Assembly: GCF_027012695.1 (NCBI RefSeq)
Contig: NZ_JALUYR010000050.1
Location: 1 to 64,000 of the forward strand
DNA from: Thermococcus sp.
GTDB taxonomy: Archaea; Methanobacteriota_B; Thermococci; Thermococcales; Thermococcaceae
DNA length: 64,000 bases
Direction: 5' to 3'
Shown: positions 8,045-16,399 of the stretch, piece after piece
How the letters are laid out: every line of letters starts with the position of its first letter
Position numbering within the stretch: the first letter of the stretch is position 1
Program-made: the position numbers and the translations under genes
The notes under the pieces: model-generated
What the model was told of the DNA's origin: nothing
Seen by the model: only the letters and a program-made list of their open reading frames with translations
Databases searched by the model: none

Positions 8045-8938
8045 TTGAGGGTTCTCTTCACCTACATGGGCGCTCCCACCGAGCCGGATGAAATCGAGGA
8101 CTTTATCTTCAGGTTTCTCTATGATGTGAGGCACCACATAGGCCTCGACGTTCCCGGAGCGAAGGCCATAATCAGGGGCATAGCCAAAGTTCGCGCGAGG
8201 CAGGTGAGGGAGCACTACGCGGCCATAGGAGGCAGAAGTCCGTTGGTTGATTACATGATGGAGATAGCAAACGCGGTAAGCGAGAAGACGGGCCACGAGA
8301 TAAGGCTCGGCATGTGCTACTCGAAACCGCTTTTGGAGGAGTTGAACTGGGACTTCGATTTGGTCTTTCCGCTCTACCACGTCTACTCGAGCTCTACCAC
8401 CGAGCGCTGCCTCGTCAAAATAAGGCAACTCTTCGGCGAGAAGCCTTACATAAAGGAGTGGTGGGGCAACGAGAAGTTCATCCAGTGGGTTCAGAGGAAC
8501 ATCGAGAACGGTTTGAAAGAGAGTGGCTTTGAAGAGCCCTACATCATCCTCAGCGTCCACAGTCTACCCAGGAAGGTCATAGACGGGGGCGACCCCTACG
8601 AGAGGAGCCACAGAGAGCTGGCGGAGAGGGTGATGAAGGCCTTCGACCTGCCCTGGGAGATGGCCTTCCAGAGCAGGTTTGGAAGGGGCGAGTGGCTCGG
8701 GCCAGCTGTTCCCGAGGTTCTGGAGAGGCTGGAATCGGAAGGGATTAACGAGGTTCTCGTTTACCCGCTGAGTTTTCTTGTTGAGAACGTTGAGACCCTC
8801 TACGAGCTGGACGTTGAATACAGGGAGGTCGCTGAGGGACTCGGCCTGAAATATTACCGGGCCAAACTGAACCACCGCGACCCTCTCCTTAGCGAGGCCA
8901 TAGCGGAGGTGATCCTGAATGCCGGTAACGAAAACTGA
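8045..8938 (+). CDS. hemH: Ferrochelatase homologue (TTG start)
   Basis: This 297-residue protein shows the ferrochelatase series in order: YMGAPTEPDEIEDF at the start, IGGRSPL (residues 61-67), GMCYSKP (89-95), FPLYHVYSSST, ILSVHSLPRK with the metal-site H172, and PLSFLVENVETLYELD with catalytic E250. The family inserts Fe2+ into protoporphyrin IX or, in the coproporphyrin route, coproporphyrin III. The usual SDH before IETLYELD is VEN here, so metal or porphyrin preference may differ. The TTG start follows GGGGGTGG; no better start is seen. It is co-directional with SQR and DUF1641 and overlaps the next gene. Archaea with haem normally use the sirohaem route, which has no step at protoporphyrin, so the role here is open. 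Confidence 0.9.
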   Translation: MRVLFTYMGAPTEPDEIEDFIFRFLYDVRHHIGLDVPGAKAIIRGIAKVRARQVREHYAAIGGRSPLVDYMMEIANAVSEKTGHEIRLGMCYSKPLLEELNWDFDLVFPLYHVYSSSTTERCLVKIRQLFGEKPYIKEWWGNEKFIQWVQRNIENGLKESGFEEPYIILSVHSLPRKVIDGGDPYERSHRELAERVMKAFDLPWEMAFQSRFGRGEWLGPAVPEVLERLESEGINEVLVYPLSFLVENVETLYELDVEYREVAEGLGLKYYRAKLNHRDPLLSEAIAEVILNAGNEN

Positions 8939-9293
8939 AAGGGCCAAGATAAACGAAGCGGAGAGGTTTACCAACGCCTTCATAGCGTACATCATGGGTT
9001 TCGTCGGGGGAATACCCCTCCTTCTGATGAAGGACACCGATGAGTTTACCAGGATTCACGCGGCCTACTCGAGCGTAATGGGCTTCTTCGCCTGGCTGAC
9101 CTTCATGGCGGTCTGGCACATGCCGGTCAACAGGGTTTATCCCCACTTCGGGCCGGCCATGTACGTGGTCTACGCCTGGCTGCTCTACGCGGCCTTTGGA
9201 ATGTACTCCTACATGCGGGGCCGGACCTACAGGATACCCTTTGTTGACAGGCTGGCGAAAGGTCTAATAAGGGCCCTTTCCCACGCGGTGTGA
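8919..9293 (+). CDS. Small integral membrane protein
   Basis: This 124-residue protein has a charged N-terminal 18 residues and three predicted membrane segments (about 20-38, 53-72 and 80-97). The start overlaps the end of the ferrochelatase gene by 20 bases, and the ribosome binding site (GGAGGTGATCC) lies inside that gene. The segment pattern resembles DUF4870/Tic20-like small membrane proteins, but I cannot assign it with confidence. Function unknown; by operon position it might help membrane delivery of the ferrochelatase product, an inference only. Confidence 0.75.
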   Translation: MPVTKTERAKINEAERFTNAFIAYIMGFVGGIPLLLMKDTDEFTRIHAAYSSVMGFFAWLTFMAVWHMPVNRVYPHFGPAMYVVYAWLLYAAFGMYSYMRGRTYRIPFVDRLAKGLIRALSHAV

Positions 9294-9302
9294 GGGAGAC
9301 CA

Positions 9303-10268
9303 ATGAGAAAGGCCATCGTTTCCGCGCTCCTGTTACTGTTACTTTTCCCCATTTCCACCCGGGCCTCTCCGCTGGGACCGGATGATTTCATGAACAGGTT
9401 TGTTGAGGCAGTTGACACCGGAAACTACTCGCTGATAGAACCCTACCTGGGCGAAGAGCTCAGGGATCAGTTCACAGAGGACTACTTCAACCAGGTGAGG
9501 GCCTTTATCCTCGAAAACTACGGGAAGCCCCTTGCCTTTGAGCCCGTCTCCAACTCCACCTCGGGGGACCTCGTCAGGTACGAGTACACGGTTCGCTGTG
9601 AGAGGGGTTCCTTCCCCGTTCTCCTGGCTTACAAAAACGGTCAGTTGGTTGGCATTGCCCTCGGCGTCAAAGCGAGACTCAATCCAGCGGGGATGCTCCT
9701 AACCATGCTCGGCTCCCTCCTCTCCCTGGGGGTGCTCTACCTCTGGAGGCGGAAGCTTGAGGTGGCGGATTTCATCCTGGGCGCTGGAATAGCGCTCGGT
9801 CTCGGGATAATCCTGCCCTTCTACTCCCTGATAACCGTGGGGCTCAGCAGGATCACGGGCGTCCTCCTCTCATCCCTCCTGATCGCCCTTACCGTGGAGG
9901 GCTCAAAGTACTACTTCTCCCGTAAAAGGGACGGCTTCTCCCTCGGTCTCGGCTTCGGCGTCGGCAAGTACGTTTTTCTGGCAATAGGAACCTTCGTTGC
10001 CACCAACTTCATCCTCAAGCTCCCCGTTTCCTTTTCCGGGGGATTGGCCTATGCCTTCCTCAGTGCCCTGATCTTCACGGCATTCCACGGCTTAACGGCA
10101 ATGCTCTACTCCGCGGGGAGAGTTGAGTACCTTCCCATCTTCACGATCTTCCAGTTTATCTCGCTCTCCCTGATGGCCCTGGGAAGGCCAGGGGTGGCAA
10201 TGCTCACGGCCGGCGCAGGTCTGGTCCTTGCGGCTTACCTGGGGGTGAGGCGGAATGGAATCCCTTGA
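9303..10268 (+). CDS. Secreted DUF3887-like domain fused to a YhfC/CPBP-like membrane domain
   Basis: This 321-residue protein has a signal peptide (residues 1-22, ending TRASP), an exterior domain of about 100 residues resembling DUF3887 (DDFMNRFVEAVDTG through YKNGQLVGI), then seven or eight membrane segments. In the membrane part, E199-G-S-K202 and a later FTAFH262GL recall the Glu and His motifs of YhfC/PrsW/CPBP-type putative intramembrane proteases, though I see only single motifs. It starts 10 bases after the previous gene (GAGGGAGACC site) and overlaps the prenyl synthase start by 14 bases. Protease activity is not shown. The fold assignment is moderate; the membrane topology is clear. 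Confidence 0.7.
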   Translation: MRKAIVSALLLLLLFPISTRASPLGPDDFMNRFVEAVDTGNYSLIEPYLGEELRDQFTEDYFNQVRAFILENYGKPLAFEPVSNSTSGDLVRYEYTVRCERGSFPVLLAYKNGQLVGIALGVKARLNPAGMLLTMLGSLLSLGVLYLWRRKLEVADFILGAGIALGLGIILPFYSLITVGLSRITGVLLSSLLIALTVEGSKYYFSRKRDGFSLGLGFGVGKYVFLAIGTFVATNFILKLPVSFSGGLAYAFLSALIFTAFHGLTAMLYSAGRVEYLPIFTIFQFISLSLMALGRPGVAMLTAGAGLVLAAYLGVRRNGIP

Positions 10269-11175
10269 CGAAAAGCTCATAGAAACGCTTGAGGGAAGCG
10301 TCGAACTCGCGAAGAAGATAGGAGAGTACGTAATAAGAAGCGGGGGAAAGAGGATAAGGCCGAGGATAATCCTGGCGGTTTCAAATGGACTGGGCCTCGA
10401 TGAAAGCGATGCCCTCGACCTTGCTTCAGCCGTTGAACTCATCCACACCGCCAGCCTGGTCCACGACGACGTGATAGACCTCGCGGAAAAGAGGAGGAAC
10501 AGTCCCACCGTGCCAATGCAGTGGGGGCCGGAACTTGCTGTTTTGAGCGGGGATTTTCTCTTCGTCAGGGCCCTGAGGATAATAGCATCCAAGCGGGTTG
10601 GGATGGTTGACTACGTTGCAGGAGTTGTGGAGGAGATGGTGAAGGCCGAGATCCTTCAGGAGGCCGTTCGGGGGAGCGTACACCTCGACGTTGATACATA
10701 TTACAGGATAATAGACGGAAAGACCGGAGGGCTCTTCGGGGCCTCCTTTGCCCTGCCGGCCTACTACATCGGGAAACCTTTCTGGAGGGAGCTTGATAAG
10801 GCAGGAATCCTCGTCGGCAGGGCCTTTCAGATAGTTGATGATGTCCTGGACTACTTCCCGGGGACCGGAAAGGACCGCTTCAAGGACCTGCTGAACGGGA
10901 AAACGACGCTCCCGCTCATACTCTACTCGGAACGCTACGGCTCGGCACTCGTTGAGAAAACCCTGCTCCAGCCCACGGAGGAAAACCTCCTGGAACTCTT
11001 TGAGCGGATGAATAGCGCGGGTGTCTTCAGGGAGGCCATGGACACGGCGAAGGACTTTTTGAAGGAGGCGTACGAATCCATCAGCTCCCTCCCCTTTGAC
11101 TCCTCCGGCGTTATCTCGCTGGTCAACGAGTACTTCGAGGGGGTCTTCGCGAAGTTCAAAAAAGTCGGTGGTTAG
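10255..11175 (+). CDS. Polyprenyl diphosphate synthase (E-type isoprenoid synthase)
   Basis: This 306-residue protein has both Asp-rich motifs: DDVID in LVHDDVIDLAEKRRN and DDVLD in IVDDVLDYFPGTGKD, with GGKRIRP near residue 30 and the conserved KTGGLF and GKTTLP blocks. It condenses isopentenyl diphosphate with allylic diphosphates. Residues 4 and 5 before the first motif are small (A-S), which in this family tends to give longer chains (C20 or more), so it could make geranylgeranyl diphosphate for lipids or a quinone tail. Its place at the end of an SQR operon, overlapping the upstream gene, favours a quinone-related role, but that is inference. Confidence 0.9.
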   Translation: MESLDEKLIETLEGSVELAKKIGEYVIRSGGKRIRPRIILAVSNGLGLDESDALDLASAVELIHTASLVHDDVIDLAEKRRNSPTVPMQWGPELAVLSGDFLFVRALRIIASKRVGMVDYVAGVVEEMVKAEILQEAVRGSVHLDVDTYYRIIDGKTGGLFGASFALPAYYIGKPFWRELDKAGILVGRAFQIVDDVLDYFPGTGKDRFKDLLNGKTTLPLILYSERYGSALVEKTLLQPTEENLLELFERMNSAGVFREAMDTAKDFLKEAYESISSLPFDSSGVISLVNEYFEGVFAKFKKVGG

Positions 11176-11235
11176 CCTATCGAATTTCACATATTTGTGC
11201 ATTCGTTAAAAGGACTTTCGGAGATCGCCGAAAAA

Positions 11236-11244
11236 CTTTAAAAG
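11236..11244 (+). promoter_or_regulatory. TATA box of the Mrp antiporter operon
   Basis: CTTTAAAAG lies 46 to 54 bases before the ATG at 11290. Transcription from about 11263-11268 would give a leader holding the GGAGGGCGGGGG ribosome binding site. This supports the ATG at 11290 over the in-frame ATG at 11263, which would fall at the predicted 5' end. A small inverted repeat, TTCGG-AGATCG-CCGAA, lies just upstream. Confidence 0.55.
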
Positions 11245-11289
11245 GGGGATTAGCCCAACCTAATGGGTTTAGGTTCAGGAGGGCGGGGG

Positions 11290-12759
11290 ATGATAGGGCT
11301 TCTCGCTACGCTCACCTTCATCGTTCCTCTACTCGGAGGGCTGGTGCTCTTCAAACTGGACGGGAAGAGAGCGGACGCTGTTATGCTGGGCTCCTTCTTT
11401 ACGGCGATGCTTCTCCAGTTCGGCGTTTTGATCGAATACCTGCTTCATCACCATCACGGGACAGTTCACGTCGCCTACATGATCACGGAACGCCTGGGGG
11501 AGGTTTACGGTATTATAATCGATCCTATGAGCGTTCTAATTGGCACGGTCGTCGCTTTAGCCGGCTTCATCTTCATGTTCTACGGAATGGAGTACATGAG
11601 CGAGAGGAACGCTGGACATCCCGTCAGAAAGGGAAAGGGTCTCTTCTACGCCTGGATGACCCTCTTTGAAGGCGCTACTCTCGGCTTCATATACTCCTCC
11701 ACTTTCCTTGGCCTGCTCATCTTCTTCGAGCTCATGGGTCTTGCCTGCTGGGGTGTGGTTAGCTACTACGGAACGAAAGCAGGCGTCAGGGCCGGGTTCA
11801 AGGCCTTTATAATCCCCAACATCGGGGCGATGATAGGATTCTACACCGCCATCGGAGTGGGAATAACCCAGCTTCACGACCTGAGCCTCTTCTCGCTCTC
11901 CCACGTTTCGGAGTCACTGAAGCCATGGGTCTTCATAGCGCTCCTCATCGCGGGCTACACGAAGAGCGCCCAGTTCCCGACCTATTCCTGGATTCCCGAT
12001 GCCATGGAGGCCCCGACTCCAGCCAGTGCCTTCCTTCACGGCGCGGCGATGGTCGAGATGGGCGTTTATCTCGTTGCGAGGGTTCTCCAGTTCATCGGGC
12101 CCTTACCGGTTTGGATCTTCTACTTCATGGCGGTGATGGTTTCCCTGACACTTCTCATCCCGATACTGAATTACCCCGTTCAGAACGACGCCAAGAGGCT
12201 TCTGGCCTTTTCAACGGTGGCTGAAGCTGGAATAATGTTCGTCGGCCTGACCTTCGCAGCTCTTGGTCTTGAAGTGGGCCTCAAGGCTGCCATGTTCCAG
12301 CTCACCACCCACGCCTTCGTCAAGGGACTGGCTTTCCTCACAGCAGGAACCTTCACATACTCCCTTGGAACCCTCGACATGAGACGGATAAGCGGCCTCA
12401 AGGACCTCCTTCCGGTCAACGCATTAGCTTGGAGCGTTGCACTCCTTGGGTTGGCGGGCCTCCCGCCGATGGCGATAGCCTTCAGCAAGGCCGAGCTCCT
12501 CACCACCCTCAGCGCGATCAGGATAACGCCCCTGGCCTGGCTTCCGATACTGATGCTACTCGTTGATTCAGCAGTGTTCCTCTGGGTTGGCGTTAAGTGG
12601 ATAACCAGGAACGTCTTTGGAAAGAGGAGCGTGGCGAAGGCTCACACCCACCCGATAATAACGGCATCCCTGATAATGCTCCTGATCCTCGTCTTCATCG
12701 TTCCTTATCTCGCCTATCCCCTCGTCCATGGGATCGGCTTCTTCGGAGGTGGCCATTGA
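11290..12759 (+). CDS. NuoL/MrpA-type antiporter subunit
   Basis: This 489-residue polytopic protein (about 14 segments) belongs to the proton_antipo_M family. Key residues are E147 in FFELMG (helix 5) and K225 in TKSAQFP, followed by WIPDAMEAPTPASAFLHG, the most conserved block of NuoL/M/N and MrpA/D subunits. It is the first gene of a nine-gene operon; its TGA shares a base with the next ATG (TGATG). In bacterial MrpA this domain is fused to MbhD- and MbhE-like tails; here those parts are separate genes (15378 and 15632). It should form one of the ion channels of the complex. Confidence 0.9.
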   Translation: MIGLLATLTFIVPLLGGLVLFKLDGKRADAVMLGSFFTAMLLQFGVLIEYLLHHHHGTVHVAYMITERLGEVYGIIIDPMSVLIGTVVALAGFIFMFYGMEYMSERNAGHPVRKGKGLFYAWMTLFEGATLGFIYSSTFLGLLIFFELMGLACWGVVSYYGTKAGVRAGFKAFIIPNIGAMIGFYTAIGVGITQLHDLSLFSLSHVSESLKPWVFIALLIAGYTKSAQFPTYSWIPDAMEAPTPASAFLHGAAMVEMGVYLVARVLQFIGPLPVWIFYFMAVMVSLTLLIPILNYPVQNDAKRLLAFSTVAEAGIMFVGLTFAALGLEVGLKAAMFQLTTHAFVKGLAFLTAGTFTYSLGTLDMRRISGLKDLLPVNALAWSVALLGLAGLPPMAIAFSKAELLTTLSAIRITPLAWLPILMLLVDSAVFLWVGVKWITRNVFGKRSVAKAHTHPIITASLIMLLILVFIVPYLAYPLVHGIGFFGGGH

Positions 12760-14648
12760 TGGAGCCCGTGGCGGTTCTGGAGATAGCCCTCACCCTCCTG
12801 TTCCTGGGTGCGCTGGTTTCCCTGCTCCGGGGTGGCAGGCTGGCCTACTCCTTTACGCTCGCCTCGTCCCTGCCGATCTTCGTTGTCTCGGTGAAGGGCA
12901 TAGGGGGATTCCGCGGTGAGGTGATCCCATTTCTACCGACGGAGGTTGAAGTCGATCCGCTCTCGGCCCTCTTCCTGATGATCCTGGCTTTCATCACATT
13001 CTCCCTCTCGCTTTACCTCCTCGACTACAGGACGAGGGGAAGTGGAAGGTACCTCGGCCTCTCCGTCAACATGGCCCTGCTCTCGGCCCTTCTCTTTCTG
13101 GTCACGAATAACCTTGAGCGGTTCACCCTGGCTTATGAGCTCTTCGCGGTGTTCACCTTCGTTATTATCCTTACCTCCGAGACAAAGGGTTCGCGGAAGG
13201 CGGCGTGGAGGTACATCGTTATAACACAGCTCTTCGGCATAATCCCCCTCCTCCTCGCGACATCCCTCGCCTATTCCGCCGTGGGGGATCTGCACGGGCT
13301 GACCTTCGAAGGTCTTAGAGAGAACCTCGCCAACCTCCCGGTCGGCCTCTGGCTCATGTACGCCCTCTATCTCTCGGCTTTCCTGGTAAGGGCTGGTGTC
13401 TTTCCCTTCCACACCTGGGTGGCCCGCGCTTACCGTTCGGTTCCAAGTCCCTTCATTCCAGTATTCATAATCGGTGAGGGGCTGGGTTTCTACGGCCTTC
13501 TCAGGACGGTTGAGTTCGCTCTCCCCACCTCGCGGGCAGTTGGCTACACAGTGGCAGCTCTGGGCACCGTTTCGGCATTCGCGACGCTCTACTCCTTCCG
13601 CGAGATAAGGCTCAAGCGCAAGTTTGCCCACCACAGCATAATGGACGTTGGAATAGCCTTCTTCGCCCTCGGCGCTTCGATGGTCCTGGGGGGAACCGCG
13701 GGAACGATAGTCCTCATAGGAGCGCTCCTCCACATCCTGTACCAGGCGCTCTACAAGGGCACCGTCTTCTTCGGACTGGGGGCGATAGAGCACTACGGCG
13801 AGGATCCGACGGTGTGCTCAATACGGAAGCTCCTCAGGGGGCATGTCATCTCGCTCCTCATATCACTCTCGGTCTTCTCGATGGCGGGTGTTCCCCCTCT
13901 GGCTGCCTTCGTTTCCAAGTGGCCGATATACGAGGGCATAGCCATGTCGAGGGACGTTCTCCTCTGGATAATGATGCTGACGATAGCATTCCTCAGCCTC
14001 TTCCCGATGGCCTCGATCCTCCAGATAAGGCGCCTCAACAGGGAGCTCTGCGAGAGGGAAGTCGAGAGAGAAGAGATACCGCTCATGATAAGAGCCGTCA
14101 CGGGAATGATGGCGGTGGCCGGCTTCACAGTCGCAATCTTCCCGCTAATCCTCCACCCCTGGCTGATCTCCGCGATAGAGGAGATACGCGGTTCGATTCC
14201 GGGAAGTCCTGTGGAGGTTTTCTTCGCGTCGCCCTCTTTCCTGCTTGCGGTGGTCCTTCTAATTGCCGCCCCGCTGGCGGGCTGGAAGATCGGGAAGATG
14301 CCAACAGACAGGATCAGCGAGTTGCTCCTCATATTCTACAACGCTGGCGACATACTGAAGGAGGCCTTTGAATTCTTCCTCGGGAAGTTCAAAAGGGCCT
14401 ACATCACCTACGTCCTCCCGGTGATAAAGGTCGTTCCCCGGTACGAACTTCCGGACATAGAGGACGTGGACGATGCCTTTGACTACCCCATAAGGCACCT
14501 CGATGAGGCGATGTTCATGCCCCTGATAAGGGCCGTTGAAAGGCTCGCGCACTGGGGTAAAAGCAGGAACCTTGATATGAACGCGCTCATAGGCGGCTTT
14601 GCCATAGCGATGGCAGTCCTTATAGTTCTCCTGGGGGTGTTTGCATGA
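12759..14648 (+). CDS. Second NuoL/NuoM-type antiporter subunit, extended
   Basis: This 629-residue polytopic protein starts at the ATG sharing a base with the previous stop; the open frame upstream is out-of-frame reading of that gene. The antiporter core has a helix-5 glutamate (LAYELFAVFTF) and a VRAGVFPFHTWVARAY block in place of the usual KSAQFP-type lysine motif, so its key residue is shifted (R instead of K). The C-terminal 200 residues hold a hydrophilic stretch and a final helix, as in MbhH'/MrpA-like long forms. Two large antiporter proteins in tandem before MrpF suggest a complex with three channel subunits, counting MrpD at 17288. Confidence 0.88.
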   Translation: MEPVAVLEIALTLLFLGALVSLLRGGRLAYSFTLASSLPIFVVSVKGIGGFRGEVIPFLPTEVEVDPLSALFLMILAFITFSLSLYLLDYRTRGSGRYLGLSVNMALLSALLFLVTNNLERFTLAYELFAVFTFVIILTSETKGSRKAAWRYIVITQLFGIIPLLLATSLAYSAVGDLHGLTFEGLRENLANLPVGLWLMYALYLSAFLVRAGVFPFHTWVARAYRSVPSPFIPVFIIGEGLGFYGLLRTVEFALPTSRAVGYTVAALGTVSAFATLYSFREIRLKRKFAHHSIMDVGIAFFALGASMVLGGTAGTIVLIGALLHILYQALYKGTVFFGLGAIEHYGEDPTVCSIRKLLRGHVISLLISLSVFSMAGVPPLAAFVSKWPIYEGIAMSRDVLLWIMMLTIAFLSLFPMASILQIRRLNRELCEREVEREEIPLMIRAVTGMMAVAGFTVAIFPLILHPWLISAIEEIRGSIPGSPVEVFFASPSFLLAVVLLIAAPLAGWKIGKMPTDRISELLLIFYNAGDILKEAFEFFLGKFKRAYITYVLPVIKVVPRYELPDIEDVDDAFDYPIRHLDEAMFMPLIRAVERLAHWGKSRNLDMNALIGGFAIAMAVLIVLLGVFA

Positions 14649-14929
14649 ACTTTGAGAGTGCCTTCCTCAACGTGCTGTACTTCTCGGCCGTCATCTACGC
14701 CTTGGCCTTTATCCTGTACGGAATAAGGGCGATTAAGGGACCTACAACCGCGGACATTATCCTAGCCGTGGACTGCCTCTCCTTCGACATGGCGGCATTC
14801 ATGGTCGTCCTTGGCATCTATTTCAAGTCAATAATGCTCGCCAGCGGCGCCATAATCCTCGCCCTCTGGGCCTTCATGCTCGACGTCTACTACACCAAGT
14901 ACGTCCTCTATGGGGAGGTGGAGGTATGA
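14645..14929 (+). CDS. mrpF: Mrp antiporter subunit F
   Basis: This 94-residue protein has three hydrophobic segments and the conserved GIRAIKGPTTADIILAVD block of MrpF/PhaF/MbhB. It overlaps the previous gene by 4 bases and the next by 4. Small helper subunits F and G flank the channel subunits in the assembled antiporter. Confidence 0.9.
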   Translation: MNFESAFLNVLYFSAVIYALAFILYGIRAIKGPTTADIILAVDCLSFDMAAFMVVLGIYFKSIMLASGAIILALWAFMLDVYYTKYVLYGEVEV

Positions 14930-15381
14930 TAGAGGAGGTCATCTTCATCATCGGTTCGATCGCGATCCTCCTCGGGGCGATCTATGACCTCATAGCGGCC
15001 ATAGGGTTGCTGCGCTTTGGTGACTTCTACATGAGGAGCCACGCCGCCACCATCGGAACAATAGGCGGTGCCGCGTTTCCGGTCTTCGGTGCAGGACTTG
15101 TTGCTCTCGTCTACCATCCCCTCGGAAGCCAGAGGTTCTTCATGGCCGGAATAGCGTTCACAGTCGGCGTTCTCATTCTCCTCATAGCCCCCACCGGCTC
15201 TCACTCTCTGGTTTCGGCCGTGTACTTCGGAAAGGTCGGAAAGAAGCCTCCTCTGGTAGTTGACCAGCTCGAGGAGGACTTGCCCAGGAGGGAGGATGTC
15301 GCCGAACTCGTTCGCGAGCACGAGGAGGTTCCTGGAGAAGAGGAGGAACCAAAGTTCTCCTTCAGGAGGGTTGGAAGATGA
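14926..15381 (+). CDS. mrpG: Mrp antiporter subunit G
   Basis: This 151-residue protein has three membrane segments and the MrpG/MbhC core: GAIYDLIAAIGLLRFGDFYMRSHAAT. After about residue 95 a long acidic, soluble tail follows (LEEDLPRREDV through VPGEEEEPKF), which is longer than the usual 110-120 residue MrpG. The tail is probably cytoplasmic. ATGA-type overlaps on both sides indicate coupled translation. Confidence 0.9.
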   Translation: MIEEVIFIIGSIAILLGAIYDLIAAIGLLRFGDFYMRSHAATIGTIGGAAFPVFGAGLVALVYHPLGSQRFFMAGIAFTVGVLILLIAPTGSHSLVSAVYFGKVGKKPPLVVDQLEEDLPRREDVAELVREHEEVPGEEEEPKFSFRRVGR

Positions 15382-15635
15382 TAGAGCTTCACCTCCTCAT
15401 CCTCGTCATAGTCGTCTCCTTCGGCTTCGTCTTCAGCTATCTCGCGATGAAGGAGCACGACCTGCTGAAGGCCCTGGCCCTAAGCTCCGTCCAGTCCACG
15501 TTCTTTGCCCTTGGATTCTACATCCTGGCCGCGCCTGACATAGTTCTCGCCTACTTAGCGATAGCGGTCGGAGCCTATACTGCACTCGTTATCCTCGCGA
15601 TAAGCAAGACCGAGCGCTACGAGGTGGGAGAATGA
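15378..15635 (+). CDS. MbhD-like (DUF4040) antiporter subunit
   Basis: This 85-residue protein has three helices. The block ALSSVQSTFFALGFYILAAP followed by PDIVLAYLAIAVGAYTALVI matches the MbhD/DUF4040 domain, which in bacterial MrpA is part of the C-terminal extension. A stand-alone version is usual in Thermococcales Mbh, Mbs and Mrp clusters. It overlaps both neighbours by 4 bases. Confidence 0.88.
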   Translation: MIELHLLILVIVVSFGFVFSYLAMKEHDLLKALALSSVQSTFFALGFYILAAPDIVLAYLAIAVGAYTALVILAISKTERYEVGE

Positions 15636-16399
15636 AGCGGGATATTCTCGTCGCGGTCTCCCTGCTCGTTGCATTCCTCTTCATAGCCTACGCCGTAACG
15701 GTAAAAAACGTTCTCGGTCTCGGCGGAGCCGAGCTAAGGCCTCTCGGCGAGTTCTACCTGAGCAACGCCTTCGCCCACGAGGGCTTAACAAGTCACAGCC
15801 CTGAGGTGGTTACCGCTATAGTCTGGAACTACCGTGGCTTCGATACGCTCTTTGAGACCTTCGTGTTCTTCCTGGCCATAATGGGGGCCTTAAGCGTGCT
15901 GAGGTTAACCGATGAACAGGAGAAACTCGTTAGGGAGCTCGAGGCAACGATGCCCCACAGGCAGATGGACCTCATAGTTAGGGCAACGACCAAGCTGGTC
16001 GTGATAATGATAATCGCCATCTCCGCCTCCATAGCCCTCCACGGCCACTTAACGCCGGGCGGAGGCTTCCAGGGCGGTTCGGCCATGGCGGTTGCTGCTC
16101 TGCTCCTCTTCGCAGCCTTCAGCAAGTTCACCCTTGAGCGGAAGGGACTCACGCTCAAACATACGATTTCAGCCTACGCCGTTGGCCTGGCCCTGATCCT
16201 TGCAACGGTACTGGCTCCGGTCTTCCTCTACAATGGAAAGGTCCTTGAGATAAACCTCCTGCCCGGGGAGATGGGTCTCTTCAACCTTGACGTTGGAGAG
16301 TATCTTGCGGTGGCCTTCGGCTTCCTCACAGTGTTCCTCGTGCTGGGAATACCTGAGTGGGTCTTCAAAGTGGTTTTAAGGGGGGAGCTCAATGATTAG
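15632..16399 (+). CDS. mrpB: MbhE-MrpB fusion antiporter subunit
   Basis: This 255-residue protein appears to join two modules. Residues 1-95 carry the MbhE-like part (WNYRGFDTLFETFVFF). Residues about 110-250 carry MrpB/MbhF, with the hallmark HGHLTPGGGFQGG. In the hydrogenase Mbh these are two genes (mbhE, mbhF); here they are one frame. It overlaps the neighbours by 4 and 8 bases. Confidence 0.9.
   Translation: MKRDILVAVSLLVAFLFIAYAVTVKNVLGLGGAELRPLGEFYLSNAFAHEGLTSHSPEVVTAIVWNYRGFDTLFETFVFFLAIMGALSVLRLTDEQEKLVRELEATMPHRQMDLIVRATTKLVVIMIIAISASIALHGHLTPGGGFQGGSAMAVAALLLFAAFSKFTLERKGLTLKHTISAYAVGLALILATVLAPVFLYNGKVLEINLLPGEMGLFNLDVGEYLAVAFGFLTVFLVLGIPEWVFKVVLRGELND

Noticed and set aside
11213-11232. 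TTCGG-AGATCG-CCGAA hairpin as a terminator of the prenyl synthase gene
   Set aside because: A 5-base stem is weak, and archaeal termination relies on T-tracts; it is as likely chance or part of the downstream promoter.
12933-13793. 286-codon open frame on the minus strand within the second antiporter subunit
   Set aside because: It is antisense to a clear NuoL-type membrane protein, very rich in Glu, Arg and Gly, and has no ribosome binding site: a GC-driven shadow.
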